DNA from: Agroathelia rolfsii
Taxonomy: Eukaryota > Basidiomycota > Agaricomycetes > Amylocorticiales > Amylocorticiaceae
DNA: 64,000 nucleotides
Direction of reading: 5' to 3'
NCBI GenBank assembly: GCA_018343915.1
Contig: JABRWF010000004.1
Location: 1,860,001-1,924,000, forward strand
Shown here: in pieces, positions 24,401 through 36,790 of the stretch
Layout of the letters: each line of letters starts with the position of its first letter
Numbering within the stretch: the first letter of the stretch is position 1
Notes under the pieces: model-generated
Told to the model about the DNA's origin: nothing
Databases searched by the model: none
The model's input: only the letters and a program-made list of their open reading frames with translations
Position numbers and translations under genes: made by a program

Positions 24401-25486
24401 CTCGGCCCATGAACAAGAGGAGGAAAACGCGACGGAGGAGAGAAGCAGTAGGAAGAAGGGTCGCGCCTTGGAGCAGAAGTCCACAAACAAAAAAGTGGCT
24501 AAACCCGCATCTAGAAACCAAGCGGCCGAGGACGATCCAGAGGGGGAAGAAGAGGACGAAGAACATGCCGCGTCTGCTAAGGATAAAAGAAAAGGCATAT
24601 CCAGAGAGGATTCCAGGTCGGTATCGTCTTCTATTCGCCTTCTTCGCTGCCGCTCACTATGGCTTCGTTAGTGTGTCAAAAGGAAAGAACTCGAGTCAAA
24701 TCAAAATCATGGTCACTGGCTGCAATTTGGACGATTCTGCATTCAAGGTATATGCTTGCTTCCACATTATCGCGAGACCCTTCATATTGATCATATTCTC
24801 GATCAAGAAATTAACCAAACTGGGTGCGATAATTACCTCAAAACCCTCAGAATGTACACACCTCGTCGTCTCTCACATCGCCAGAACGGAAAAGCTATTA
24901 TGCGCCATGGCCGTAGCACCGTACATCCTTCCAGCCAAGTGGGTTCATGATTCAATCGTGGCTGGCCATTTCTTGAGTGAGTAACTCGTTTCTGATGTTT
25001 CCATTTCGGCATACTGATACCTAATTCACCCATGAATCAGCCGAGGATGATTATCCTCTTCAAGATCCTGCTGGAGAGAAGAAATTTGACTTCAAGTTGA
25101 ACGAAGCTTTAGAACGTAGTAAAATCACAGGAGGCCGTTTGCTCAAACACAAGACGTTTTACGTGACGCCCAAAGTTAAAGTTGATACATCACTACTCAA
25201 AAACGTCATCACAGCCAATGGCGGCACAGTAAGTTCATTCCGTTAAATTTCATTTACTCGTCTCACCGATAGGAATACATAGTATTCTAGCCAAAAACCC
25301 ACGGTCCGTATTCTCAAGGCGGACGCAAACCGTCACGTCATCTCATGTGTCGAAGACGCACCTATCTGGGAAATCTTGCACGAAAACGGATATCCCATCT
25401 TCTCCCCCGAACTCGTCCTATCCGGGATTCTCAAACAAGACATGGACTGGGACAATACGGATTATAGAGTCCCCGGTTCCATATGA
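21456..25486 (+). CDS. Multi-BRCT genome-stability protein, Rtt107/Brc1-like
   Basis: The BRCT arrangement matches Rtt107 (budding yeast) and Brc1 (fission yeast), scaffolds that bind phosphorylated H2A at damaged replication forks. Start chosen at ATG 21456 (MSQPTKHIF); an in-frame ATG lies 15 bases upstream. BRCT1: ATDILDATHIVT ... DEWVERCVTLQKLQP. BRCT2: GITGLGGQWRVGLTRDVTHL ... VLLPHWFDDTMKLG. BRCT3: WHGKRILLSSTLDLMPTTRD ... TITWLFHVEATG. BRCT4: EYIKKLIAVMGATFTP ... VVNHLWLEDCFVQWR. A charged, disordered linker of roughly 500 residues (23150-24620) has many KR/SP stretches. The C-terminal pair follows: MVTGCNLDDSAFK with CTHLVVSHIARTEK and YILPAKWVHDSI, then VDTSLLKNVITANGG and, after an intron at 25229-25282, TVRILKADANRHVISC to the stop at 25484-25486. 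The gene is convergent with the SH3-TBC gene. Confidence 0.85.
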
Positions 25487-25875
25487 TGATGATATGATGA
25501 TGGTTGTGTATCTAAACTTATATTGCATATATGTATGTGAGAAGCCCTAATAATGTATACATTGTTGATCCAAAACAAGAGAAGAATAACAAGAGGGTCA
25601 GACATAGGGGAATGAGGACAGTCAATTATGTAAATTGTATGTGTCTGTGGGATATATGATGACATGGGTGATGTATGCAGTGAGGTTGGTTGGTAAGTAC
25701 AAATCAAAAATGGGCTTCTCAAACTGAGCAAGCGGCAAAAAAAAGGCAAGATGTGAAGGGCAACGAAGAAAAAAAAAACATGAAAGCAAGGTGGAACAGT
25801 GATCATCATCTAGTGTCCGATCCATGTAAAAAAGAAAAAAGAAACCCCTCGAAAGGAGCAGAAGAGACAAGCCGC
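25487..25875. terminator. Shared 3' region of two convergent genes
   Basis: A 389 bp gap between the stop codons of the BRCT gene (plus) and the SH3-TBC gene (minus). It is AT-rich with several ATGATGAT and TATATG words and A-rich stretches near 25740-25780 and 25830. It most likely carries both polyadenylation regions, and the transcripts may overlap. No gene is seen. Confidence 0.5.
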
Positions 25876-28800
25876 TCAACTTCTTGGTAAAGAAATGGAG
25901 CTTGTCGCAGTATTTGTCGTGCGGGCTTGAGGTCGGCGCTTGACCTGGGCCTCCATCTTGATTCGGAGTTTGCGGAAATCGTCGTCCTTGAACCGGAGTG
26001 CAAGGGCCTGGCTTATGAACCGCTCAGGTGCAGGCAAAAAGCTCGCGGGTAGATGAAGGAGCGTCAGGAGAACGGCCTGTTCTCCAGTGGCCTCGAGTAT
26101 CTGACTACGGCAATTTAAGAGGATGGCTATTCCAATACGCATAAGGAATGGGACACCTAAGTGGGGAAACAGCAACTGAGCCTGGTATCCTTGGCGTTTG
26201 CTCATAGTGGAATAGCCCAACTCACCCTCGAATAAGAAAATATCCCACACACGATACAAATAATCAGCAGGCAGAGTCTCTGAGAATATGAATGGGAACC
26301 TAGTATTAACGTTTGATAAGACTCTAAATTCATCCGCAAATAAAGCTAAGAAAGGAAATACAAACCATTGGCGACAAATGGCACCGGGAGTAATACCCAG
26401 ATCAACGAAGATCTTGCGCGCCAATGCAGGATCATTGGCCTCGAGACACTTGTCGAAAAACGAAGCATCAACTTCCAGCTGCATGGAACTCTGCGAGAAA
26501 TAGGGCCGCATGTATGTATCCATAACACAGACGAAAATCCAGAACGCATCCTCTTCGGGAGCAAGGGAGAGCAAGTGTCCGGCAATGAATGTCAGCGCTG
26601 TAGATCTGGGCATTAGCAACCATTCACATATCACATCACCTTGAAAAAATCGGAAAATGATGCAAGAGGCAAAGCAACACATACCAGGTTGATATTGGAT
26701 ATCAGGCACCATGTTCATATAGGCTTGCAAGAGTGCTATTAAAGACCCCTGCGCATCCTGCGTATGCGTCTGCTCCATATGCAACTTGCGGATATCTCGC
26801 TCAATCTCAGGCGTCGCAGGCACCCTGCCGCGCTTCTGCAACTTATCGTACAGCCCTTTCATTGCTTTGGCTTTACTATCGGTCAGGTGCGCCCAGACAG
26901 GATATCGCACCGACGACGGCACACCCTCAAGCAACATTTTCTTGACTCTTTTACTCTTGCGCGCCTGCGCCGCCGGCTCGCGTGAGATGAGTGCCATCCA
27001 TCGGGCTTCACGCTGACGATGCGCCTCAGTGAGCGCCTGCGGATCGATTTTGAGCGACCTGGAGTTCATTGACGATGCCGACAGATTTGACGCCACTGTA
27101 GGCGGGCGTATATCCGTTCCCGCACCGTTGTGATGCCCGCCATTGTAGTTACTGTCCTGCCCATCTGAGCCCAAAATCGATGAGTCCTCGCTCGACCTGC
27201 CCGACATGGCCGCGGCTGGCATCGTGGGTCGGACAAGCTCAAAGTCTGTGTCTTTCACCTGCACTGTCTCGTGCGATGTCACATCACGGAAGGACGAGAT
27301 GCTGCCCTTGCCGCGCAAGTTCGGCATCGAACGCTTGGAGAGCAATGAACCACGCTGCGAGGGTGGCTTGAAGGGTGGCTGCTTCGGTGGTGGAGGGGAC
27401 ATGGTATTGGCGCGACTGCTCTCCGGTGAACGACGCACACGATTGACCTGAGCGGCAGCAGCAGTAGGCTCTTTGGGGGAATGGAGACTCGAAGAACCGG
27501 ACGGTGAGTGGCTATGAGTAGCGCTGAATATTGGCTCTGAGGTGCTGTTTCCCTTGTCATCCTCCTTTTCGTCCGTTTCTGCGATACGTGGTGGCGGCAC
27601 CAAGGAGAAAATCTGACCGGGTGGTGGCGACGTAGGCGAGCCAAGGTTCCCCGTGGATGCAGCATGCCTCAGCGAAGACAAGTTCTTTGGAGCCTTCAGA
27701 GAGCTCGGAATAGACTCGGACAGCGGCTCCATGTCAGCCGTAAAAGGCGTCACGCGAGCCAAAGGACTCGACGGCGGTTTGATAGGAGGCGACTTGAGCC
27801 CTGGAGAAACAGGATTCAAGATGTTGTTCTGTGGCAAGGAGAGGGGCGAGGGTGCATGCGACGGACGGCGGGACGTCTTGCCTGACTTGACGGGAGGGAT
27901 AATGACCGAAGCAGACGAAGAGTGGGCGACGGGGCCTTGGGTGACGATAGATGGGCTCTTGGCTCTGTTACCCTCCTCGAAGCTAAACATTCATCATCAG
28001 CCAAGTGGTCAAAGGTTTATAAAGAATTTGTTCCTACCTGCGCTTGCCAGTCAACTCAATCTCCGGCGTGGTCGAGTTGAAGCCCGAAAACGACCTCGAC
28101 CGCGGCCGCGGCGCTTTGACCTTGGGAAAGAAATTCGCGCGCGGCAGCGGATTGTTCGTCGAGGCTACTGGAGCCTCGAGGGACTTTTCCCTCTCCTCCT
28201 CAGTAACAGGAGCAGCAGGAGCAGTAGGAGCTGCTGAAGATGGGGAAGCATCAGGTGGTAACGATAGCCCAGCGGTATTGGGAGGTGAAGAAGTGGTAGG
28301 AATGACTACAGCGGCAGCAGTGGAAGAATAAGGTTGTGGGAGCTGCTCAGGCTCCGCACGCAGCTGCGAATGCGGGATGGGCAAAGTCTGCGCTCTGACC
28401 ACGCCGGGCGGAGAGGGTCTCATCGCATTTGGATGGTGAATATGCTGAGAGGACGCAGCGGACTCCGACGCATGCCTCTGCGGTATGGCTCCCACACTGC
28501 GCGGCAGCGCTCCAGCCCGCCCTGGCACGAGCTGCAGCGGCAAACCCGCAGGCGCAGATACATTCCCTGGCGACAATGACGATGGCGGCGGTGGGGGCAC
28601 GTTAACAGGCTTCGACACACTCCCACCACTTACACTTCCGCCCACACCTGCACCCATACCAACCCCCCTGTTCACCGCCGGAACGTCCGTAAACGGCGTA
28701 TTCGCAAACAACATCAGTACTGGTCCATTGGCCGACAAGAGATCCGCCACCGTCTTGCCATAGATAGTCTTCTTCAACCGTACACCGTTGGGTGCAAACT

Positions 28801-31415
28801 GCGGTGTCGCGGCTACGCGCATCGTGTATAGCACCGAGCCGGCGTTGGTGGACGAATGAGTGGGTGGCAAGGGCGGCACGGGGTATTGTTGGTATTGTTG
28901 CTGGCCGCCAACGGCGCGGGAGTACATAGGTCCTGCGGGGCTCGCGGTCGGTTTGGGCGCGTTGGGATGTGGGAGGAAGATGCTCGTGCGCGAGATAAAT
29001 TGGTTCGGGCCTGATAAAGGGGCAGTGGCGGCGGCGTCTGGCGGGGGATTTCGGGGAGGACGCGGAATAGCGGCTGGGAGCCGCTGCAGGTCTGTCGTAT
29101 CTGGGAGAAGGGCGGGGTGCTGGTGGTCTACGAGCGAGGGCACGGTCAGGCTAGAAGGGGAAACTTCTGAAGTTGGCGAGTTCAAGGGCGAAGCACTGGA
29201 AGGAGGGAAAATTGGTGACATCGGGCTGTTTGTCTTGGTGATTCTCAATGGTGATACTGATGCCAAATGGGCACCGGCGGCGGTAGTAGCAGCTGCATTC
29301 GTCTGCGATATTGATGACATAGTTGTGTCCTGCGTCGAGTACACCGACGCATCATCATCATCATTGTCGTCTTCATCATTGCGGCTGACCACTGAGTCCC
29401 GTACAGTCGTGTTCCTATCCGTGTCTGTAATGTTGATCCCCTCGTCATCCTCTACTACGATCGCCCTCCCCGAAAATTCTACGGATGCCTGCGACGTGGG
29501 AGAGAACTGCTCGCGGGAGCTGACAGAGTCTCTGCTGGCATCATCATGACCAGCCTCCTTCTCGAAATGCGCGCGCAGCTCCGATATGAGGTGACCCGAA
29601 CCGGAGTGGTAGGATGTAGTAGCGGTGCCCGTCGATGAGCGCTCAGACATGAACGTCGAGCGCGAGTTCAACGCGGGCGAATGTTCCGGCGAGCCAAACG
29701 TCGCACGCAGCAGTGGCGATCGCGCATTCCCCAAGTCAAGCGAAGGCGGTCGATTTCTGCTAGTGCTGTTGATGTACTGCGCTTCCTGTCCTTCCTCTTC
29801 TCCCTCCTCCTCTTCCTCTGTGGCAGGCTGCTGCCGCACAACAGGCGAAATAGGCCGTGACAATGATAACGACGGTGGAGCTTTTTGTACCTCCTCACTG
29901 CTTTTGGGAAGCATCATCCCGCGCGCTTCTCCCGCTCGCTCGCTCTTCACAGATAGCGACGCAGACATACCCGAGCCAAACTTCGGTCGAGGCATCGGCG
30001 GCACCTCCTCGGGTGTTCCCGGCCTGGTACCTCCTCCTCCTCCACCGATCTGGAAGGACATGCGTGACGCTATGGAATAGCGTGAGTATCGGTAGTCGTC
30101 GTAGATGTCCGACCCGCCCTCCCAGACCTCGGATCCGCGTGATGATGCTCTCGAGCGTGCGCCGCCGACGGGTATGGAAGGTACAGCGGGGAGCGGAGAA
30201 GGTGGCTGGGTGTATTCAACTGCCGAATCTGGCGATGATGGGGAAGAATAGGGTGGATTTTGGTCATGATGGGATACAGAAGGTGGGCGACTGCCGTTAT
30301 TGGTATGTTGTTTGTCTGACCAGCTGTTATAATCGGTGTCGTCGTCGTCGTCACCATAATCTGAGCCATCCGAACCGTTGGCCAAATCATTAAGCAGAGA
30401 AAGACCAATGCCGACTTCGCCGTCGGAGAGAGCGGCGGAGATGCGCATGCTCGGCTCTGATGGGTCCATGCTGTGGTCGGCAAAAGAGCGAGAGAAAGAG
30501 GGAGAGGGCAAGAGAGGGAGAGGTTGTCCTCTTGCGGTATTTGGCCCTTCCGGCTCGTCTTCTGTAGAATGGGGAGGTGGTGTGCCGGAGATATAGCGTG
30601 GGATGGGCTCGCCGAGTGTTGCACTCATCTCTACCTCGATTTGTTGACTCATGCGTTCATGTATGTTCTCCATGCCATGCCCGAACATGTGAGCAGGTGG
30701 TGAATTTGGCTCGGAGGGTTCACCCGGTAAGTGGAATGGGACTGGGGCAGCCTCGTCTCCAGTGTTGCTGAGAGGAGAGGAAGACATCGAAATGGAGGGC
30801 GAGTTATCTAGGGACTTTAAAGCCGGGGATGGGACCGATGGTGATGGCGAGCTAACAAGTACACGGAGACCGGAGACGTCGGATGTGCGCATAGAGCTGC
30901 GACGAGGTACTGGAGAAGGGGACTGAGCGCCAGGAGACGAAGCGGCAACACGTGTCATGGATGCCCTGCTCGAGTCCCGTTTGGTGTAGACAGGTTTCTT
31001 GAGTTTGCCATGAAAATGAACTTGGAAACCATTAAATCTGCCCACGACACCCTCACAGTAGCCCTAGAAGACCAATAAAGTACCGGGAGACATGTAAGCG
31101 ATAGATTGTTTTACAATTTTTGGACTTTGGTGCTACAGTAAAGTGTACGTACAAGAAATCGACCCTCTTCGGGTAATTGCAAGAGTACCGTTATTTCATC
31201 TCCCTGTCAAACAATACATGTATACACATTGAGCACTGCTAACATCCACCTGCCCATGCAGGCTAAAACATTGCCAGAGCGATATTTAAATTACATACCT
31301 TGAGGAACATAAGATCATCTGCATCTTGAGCTACACAATCTTCGAGAGCAGTACATTTGCCTATGCCGCCTTTGGCTGCGAAGCGTGTCCACCGCGCGAG
31401 TTCACCTGCTTCCAT
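25876..31415 (-). CDS. SH3-TBC protein: Rab-GAP fold with altered catalytic fingers (1,692 aa)
   Basis: Exons placed from splice signals: 31299-31415, 31153-31203, 28038-31063, 26685-27982, 26366-26597, 26226-26299 and 25876-26156. Joined, they keep frame and give 1,692 residues. The three 5' exons build an SH3 domain at about residues 22-75: ALEDCVAQDADDLMFLKGDE, ITVLLQLPEEGR, GYCEGVVGRFNGFQVHFHG. About 1,000 residues of Ser/Pro-rich disorder follow, with acidic runs near 30350 and 29800. The TBC domain near the C-terminus shows LLEGVPSSVRYPVWAHL, LIALLQAYMNMVPDIQYQP, ALTFIAGHLLSLAPEEDAFW, ARKIFVDLGITPGAICRQW and YLYRVWDIFLFEG. TBC proteins normally act on Rab GTPases with an Arg and a Gln finger. 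Here the aligned positions read IERDIRK (Lys for Arg) and YQPAL (Pro for Gln of YxQGM). It may therefore be a non-catalytic Rab binder or polarity scaffold. Target unknown. Confidence 0.87.
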
Positions 31416-34400
31416 CTAGGCTGCAACTCTGATCTTACGACAGGCGAGGGGTGGAAGGAGTGAAAGTGATGTGGTATTACAGCCCAGAATCAGGCTTCCG
31501 TGCTTTAAGTACAGGGTTAGGTGGTAAAGAGCGCGATGCGAGCGTTCGTTCCAACGAGTGTATCTCTCAGCACTGCGAGAGCCGAGGTGGGACGTTGGAT
31601 TGTAAGCTACAGGGTAAGGAACGACAAGTGCCTGACAGAGCAGTAAGATTCGAGCGAGCAAGCGAGATAGCTGGCAGAGCAAGAGAAAGCAAGACAGAGG
31701 GAGGGAAGAGACAGAGAGAGAGAGAGAAAGAGGGAAGAGGGAAGAGGACGAGCCGACGACTTGGACGAGGGCAATTGAAGAAGAGAGACAAATCCCTCGG
31801 CTCGACTATATTGTCTCCGTCGCCTCAGTCTCAGCCTGTAAAGAATTGTATTATTTCTTTATTTATTTTATATATTATTTCACTACCACCGATACACTCT
31901 TTTTCTTACATCCGACTTGCCCAGTTTCAGATTGATCACATCACCCCATCATAGGTGCTACTGGAGCCCGAGAGTACTGCAGCTGCGTGCATGCGTAAAA
32001 TAGACGAATAAACGACTTTCTTCATAATCACACTGCACTAGCGCAAGGTGCAGTGATTAGCATCTAACCATAATCATATCCCCCAGCTCACGTCCCTGGA
32101 CACGCGTTTCTGCCGTACAGGAAAAATAGCCAGGGTCGTCATTGATTATAGCAGTAGCAACCCCCCACCCCCCCTGGCATGCGCTTATCCCATACTCAGC
32201 GAGAAAGAACACCCGCAGTGCTTATGTTGACGGCACACAATCGTCCATTGCCAGTGATCTACATCAGAAATACCAGCGCGGATAAGCATCGGAACACTCA
32301 AACCGTGCGAATGCGAATGAGAGCGTCCAATGATATCATTTACCATCCCCATCCAGTTTTCGGGAAATAAATATACAATGCTCTCGTGGATCTGCAACAG
32401 ATGCAAGTATAGACTTGTAATCGATTTCAATACTTATAATGAGCTAGGTGAGCTGGTTTGCTCTAATGACTGTCAGAGAATTGGCGTCGCCGTCGGCTTG
32501 ATTGATGAACAGCTGGGCGGCATCCTTCACTCTTTTTCCACTTAGACGACCACCCCAAGGAAGCGCTGATAAATGACCCCACGCGTTGCTATCAAAAAAA
32601 CGCAAGATCTTCTCGACTCAAACTAATTCACATTCTAGAAACTACTAGTAATACATGCAGTGGTTGGTTACCAAAACAAATGATGGTGATAATATACTCG
32701 GACTTAGTTCATCCAGCGGCAACATCGCCATCATCTAGCACAACTCCATATTCATTTCCTAAAAATGAGATTACAGGTGAATGGACATTATCCGGACCCA
32801 TATTTTCCCTGGCAGAGGGTGCTGTGGACGAACGGTTAAAGAGCAAATCATGAATTAGTCGAATGGTGTTAAGGTGAAGTTGACCTGACCTCCTGAACTA
32901 ATCTTGCCGTTTGTCGGAACCGCTACGAGAATGGATCGAATTAGGTTGTCGGGTTGTTCTCAACAGAAAGGCACATCCTCATGTCACAAAGAAAACCGGG
33001 TGCCGATAGCTCAGATCAGAATACCCGCATCAACTGTTGGATTTCAAGGATGCGCATGCCGGTGCCGAAAATCATACTGGCAATATCACTAAATATCCTC
33101 ATGCACATGTATATATATCAACTCAAGGATCGACCGCTTAATACGGAGATTTCGCTAGGAGGATTATCCATAGAGAAGAATCTGTAAAGGAGAACATAGA
33201 ATACTCGATATTTATATGACCTAGGGACAAATCGATACGAGACCGACAAGTCCGATGCAGGCCGCTCGTCGCTATGTGCGTGCACACAATACATGTATAA
33301 TTCAATCACAAGGTCAGTCAAGCCGATTCTGGGCATAGAAATTCGATGTCTCCATTGACGATTGCGAACAAATGTCTTGTCGGCGGAGGTCGCCATGAGT
33401 AGCCGTGCGATCGCTGTCTACTCAAAGCGTCGTAGTCAGATTTCCCATACTCATACCATAGTGTACCAGAAGGTCCTTGTTGTACAAAATCAGAATGACG
33501 ATTTATAGGACAAGACTGTTTTGTTCGTTTTTGCGTAAGCACAAAATGAAGCGGTCTATGAGCAATACGCAGTAGAAATCCAAATTAACGGGCCTTCAAA
33601 AGATTTGAAAGCCGGGTGTTCGCAGCCCTAATACGTCTGTTGCCAATATGAGAAATCTTGAAGAGAATTCAATCACTGTATTGGAGCCAGTACGAATACG
33701 TACCAGTGTCTTTTTCAAAAAGTTTATTAGTCCAAGTTCGAATATATGACACAGATTTTTTGAAAAGTCTTCCGTCGCTATTTCAGGCCGTCGATTTTTT
33801 TTTTTTTTTAGGCTTAGAAATAGGTTGCGATTGCTTGAACCTGGGTTTGGGGCGGTTGAGCACAAACATAAAATTGAAGCAACACTGTACAAAAACCCTG
33901 TGTCAAAGCATGGCAATTTCTTGCATTATAAGAGCAAGTCCCAAAGTTCAAGTGCCAAAAGAGTAAAATGGACAAAAGAAAACTAACGGCGCACTATTGT
34001 AGAGTGTTCTAGTATCTATCCTGAGAGGTGTCCGTTTAGGCATGATCGGCGGCGGAGTTGCCTCAGGCTCGCGTGTGCCATCCAGGCTGCCAGCCCCCGC
34101 CAACAACGGTGACCATCGCGCTGACCACCTACCTTACCTTCCTTCTATCATGTGAAGGCTCAAGTATATTGCTTTCTCGTTGCTGCTGTGAATAAAAATT
34201 CCCTCATGAATTACTCTGCCTCTCTTGCAACTCGCGCTGGTCGAATTCAGACGTTTCTCTGTTAGTGGGGAAAGACGCTCCTTACCGATCCAAGTCCAAC
34301 AACTCGATACACGGATTACGAGCGGGGTAGCTAGGATTGCTGTCACGCACTGGAGGGTTAATTACTTGCTTATGGAATGTCGGCCAGAAACGCTGCGGAT

Positions 34401-34980
34401 GCGGCTCGAAATTTAGGAGAAATAAGGCATGATCAGTCGTTTTGTGGCACCGGTCCATTCGTCTCATCCAGGAAGAAACATCATCGACTGGGCAATTACC
34501 TGTGTCTAATAATGAGGGTTAGGAGAACAAAGGATGTCTTAGTGATGATCTTTAAAGGACCGTGAGGGGCAAGTACTCTGGATGTTGAACGTTCCTATTC
34601 CCTTTGTTGATACCTCACAATCGAACAGGCCACAAATCTTCCTGAATGACTGCCTGTAATGCAGATCCACTATTCTCCAATTGTGCTGATGTTTTGGGCT
34701 TGGGACATGCTTGGGGAGGGACGGGTATCGTGACTTGAGGTCCTATAATTGAATTTCACCTTGATGCACCCGAAGACGTTCTCGCTGTCTTGTCTGCTTG
34801 TAAAATATTGATGGTTATCCTGGGCTTGATTTTACTGTCTCTTGAAGGAATCTTGGGCATTTGTAGCACACATCTACTATCAGCAATCTCTTCATGGCAC
34901 TCTTCACTACACTTGTGGGATCGATAACAATCTTGAAGGCACAGTTAATTGTTGAAAGTGGCATGGCGTTTCAGTCTTCG
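31416..34980. other. Gene-poor accessory stretch
   Basis: Upstream of the SH3-TBC start, 31640-31760 is strongly purine-rich on the plus strand (GAGAGAGAG near 31710), probably promoter or 5' UTR of that gene. Further on I see only short frames. The longest, 33596-33916 (minus) and 33658-33966 (plus), are mirror frames in an A/T-run region with no domain. From about 34600 the sequence is rich in CTTGA words that continue into the repeat at 34980. Decayed transposon DNA is likely, but no element can be named. Confidence 0.5.
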
Positions 34981-35700
34981 GTCTTCAAACTGGGTCTTGT
35001 GTCTTGAGGTTCTTCATTCCTAGTCTTGACTCTTGACTCATGAACTTGAAGCTTGAGGCCTTCGCAGCACACATACACGGTCAACTGGGGGAAAAGAGGA
35101 GACGGAGATACATTCCATTCGGGCGCCAACAAGTAGATGGTGGTTGTTGGGGTTCAAGTTGGCTTGCGTGTCCTCTCCTCCCTTCCATGAATCCCATCAG
35201 GGCGTCGGCATTCGACTCCGGATCCCGACGTCTTCCATCAAGGGCGGTGCCGCTCTCGCGAGCTCTAAAGCCGCATACCGCTCATTACTCGGTCGGCGTC
35301 GGTCGGCGGCCCAGTCACGCGCCGTGCGTGACACCCTATTGTCCCGCCCCGTCGGGTTCGTCTGGGGTACCGAAAATGGCCGACGACGACCGGCATCCGG
35401 GACTAAATTTGCGTCCGGAGTTGAGAGTTTATACCAGGAATCCCGTTCGTATTGGCCCAGTGCTTGGCTGTCTTGCAGGGAACTCGAGAACTGGATGCAG
35501 TCTAGTAGATAGTAACAGCCCAAGACAAGAAGCAAGCAAAAGAGAACGAGACGCTGAAGAGGTTGCGCGCCCGAAACGATAGAGCACCGCCGACGCCGGT
35601 CGACTAGCGCCCGAACTAGAAGACACGAGGCCGCCGCCGCCTCCTATGTCAACCTTCAGATTTACTCCGAATACGTCGCGCCTTAGAGATACTATTGACA
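34980..35700 (+). repeat. Retrotransposon-like repeat, copy A (inverted relative to copy B)
   Basis: This segment is closely matched, in reverse complement, by 39950-40560. Shared blocks include CATTCCATTCGGGCG followed by CAACAAGTAGATGGT (35111-35140 here, about 40480-40510 there). A long GC-rich block running through CACGCGCCGTGCGTGACACC and GTCGGGTTCGTCTGG (about 35310-35375) is nearly identical in both. GACTAGCGCCCGAAC is also shared (35602-35616). Upstream of the block both copies are rich in CTTGA words. A short frame MSTFRFTPNTSRLRDT opens at 35647 and looks like the start of a gag-type protein, but this is a guess. No polymerase or integrase sequence is present. Confidence 0.7.
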
Positions 35701-36298
35701 CGTAATGCGGCGCAGTCGACGAGGATCCTTAGCTTGTTCTAGACAGGGGGAACAGTAGCCAGAGAGCACAGGTGAGTACCAGACGGCAATAAAAGCTGAA
35801 AACGATCACGGGAATGTTCGGAAAGAGCGCTGACAGAAGAGGCGGCGGGTTCATTGACAACGATGGCCAAGTTGATGATATGGGTTTCCAATCCGCCTAG
35901 CTGTTGGGTTCAAGGTCCTAAGAGCAGGTTTGATGCCACATAAAGCGAGGGATGTTCGGTAAGAGTGGCTGAACATTGCACAGTGATGGCTGCCCGTGAC
36001 TGGGTCCGCGCCTTCGATGACTTCCTTAACCGATGGGATACATAACGTTCTGAGGCTTGACCATAACCCTGCACAGTGCACAATTGCTCAAGTCATCGGG
36101 ACATGCAGATGACGCGAACACGATCAGGTCCGAGTACTCTGACGGGCTCGGAATGGCTTTATATGTTCAGTCTTCTCCCTTCGCCTTGCTCTTACCCTTG
36201 CTCTTCCTATACGGCCGCTCGCTGCCAACACTCTACACGCTAGCTTTTCGCAGAGTCCATCTCGCTTCATCGCCTCTCACTTTCAAAAACCATACACC

Positions 36299-36790
36299 AT
36301 GCCGCGCACCACCAGCATGATGCCTCCAAATCGCCCACCATACCCTTCATTCAGTCTCGTCGTTTACTGCGCCTTTCTTCCACCGCCAGAACCATTTGCT
36401 GGCCCAGCTCCTACTGCTGCAATTGAGGATGTACCAGTGGTAGCGCTACCAACAGATGATGATGCCAGTGAGGGGGAACTCACAGTGGGTTAAGACAATT
36501 ATTATATATTAACAGACATCGAGTCCCTAACTGTTAGTGGTGGATTTAGGAAACGGACACTGTTGACTATCATGTCGCGTATGACACCGATCGCCCACGG
36601 GTCACGTTTATATTCGTTAGTTCTATCGTTTTCTTCGTCTTCACAATGTGTTTAACGTTACAATTTCTCACAGCCTGAGTCAAGCACAACAAAACGCGAG
36701 ATGGGATATAGACATCATCATACAGGGAAATACTCTGGTGCTAAAGTCATGGATATCAGAGACAGGTATCCTATGTTTGTAGACAAGCGT
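36299..36790 (+). pseudogene. Truncated inverted paralogue of the 5' exons of the 39367-37258 gene
   Basis: Exon 1 (36299-36484, 62 codons) reads MPRTTSMMPPNRPPYPSF then SLVVYCAFLPPPEPFAGP and EDVPVV. The first exon of the minus-strand gene at 39367 has the same SLVVYCAFLPPPEP core and EDVPVV. Exon 2 (36550-36615) gives DTVDYHVAYDTDRPRVTF, matching QTVDYRDYAEDLPRVTF in the other gene. Both introns are phase 0 in both genes. A third exon after the AG near 36674 begins PESS and continues to SGAKVMDIRD, weakly resembling exon 3 of the other gene (PDSD ... SAGIKSM). No counterpart of the downstream exons is seen before the convergent gene ends. The copy is therefore a 5' fragment, either a pseudogene or a short novel protein. 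Leader sequences upstream of the two starts are not alike, so the duplication is old. Confidence 0.65.

Noticed and set aside
28860..29549. 229-codon plus-strand frame opposite the SH3-TBC gene
   Set aside because: Gly/Ser/Val-rich mirror of the disordered Ser/Pro-rich exon, with no independent evidence.
33596..33966. Overlapping 100-codon frames on both strands
   Set aside because: They depend on a 13-base T run and show no domain or splice context. Possibly transposon remains, but not supportable.
35040..35582. 180-codon plus-strand frame inside repeat copy A
   Set aside because: The matching DNA in copy B does not keep the frame, so it is repeat sequence rather than a conserved protein.
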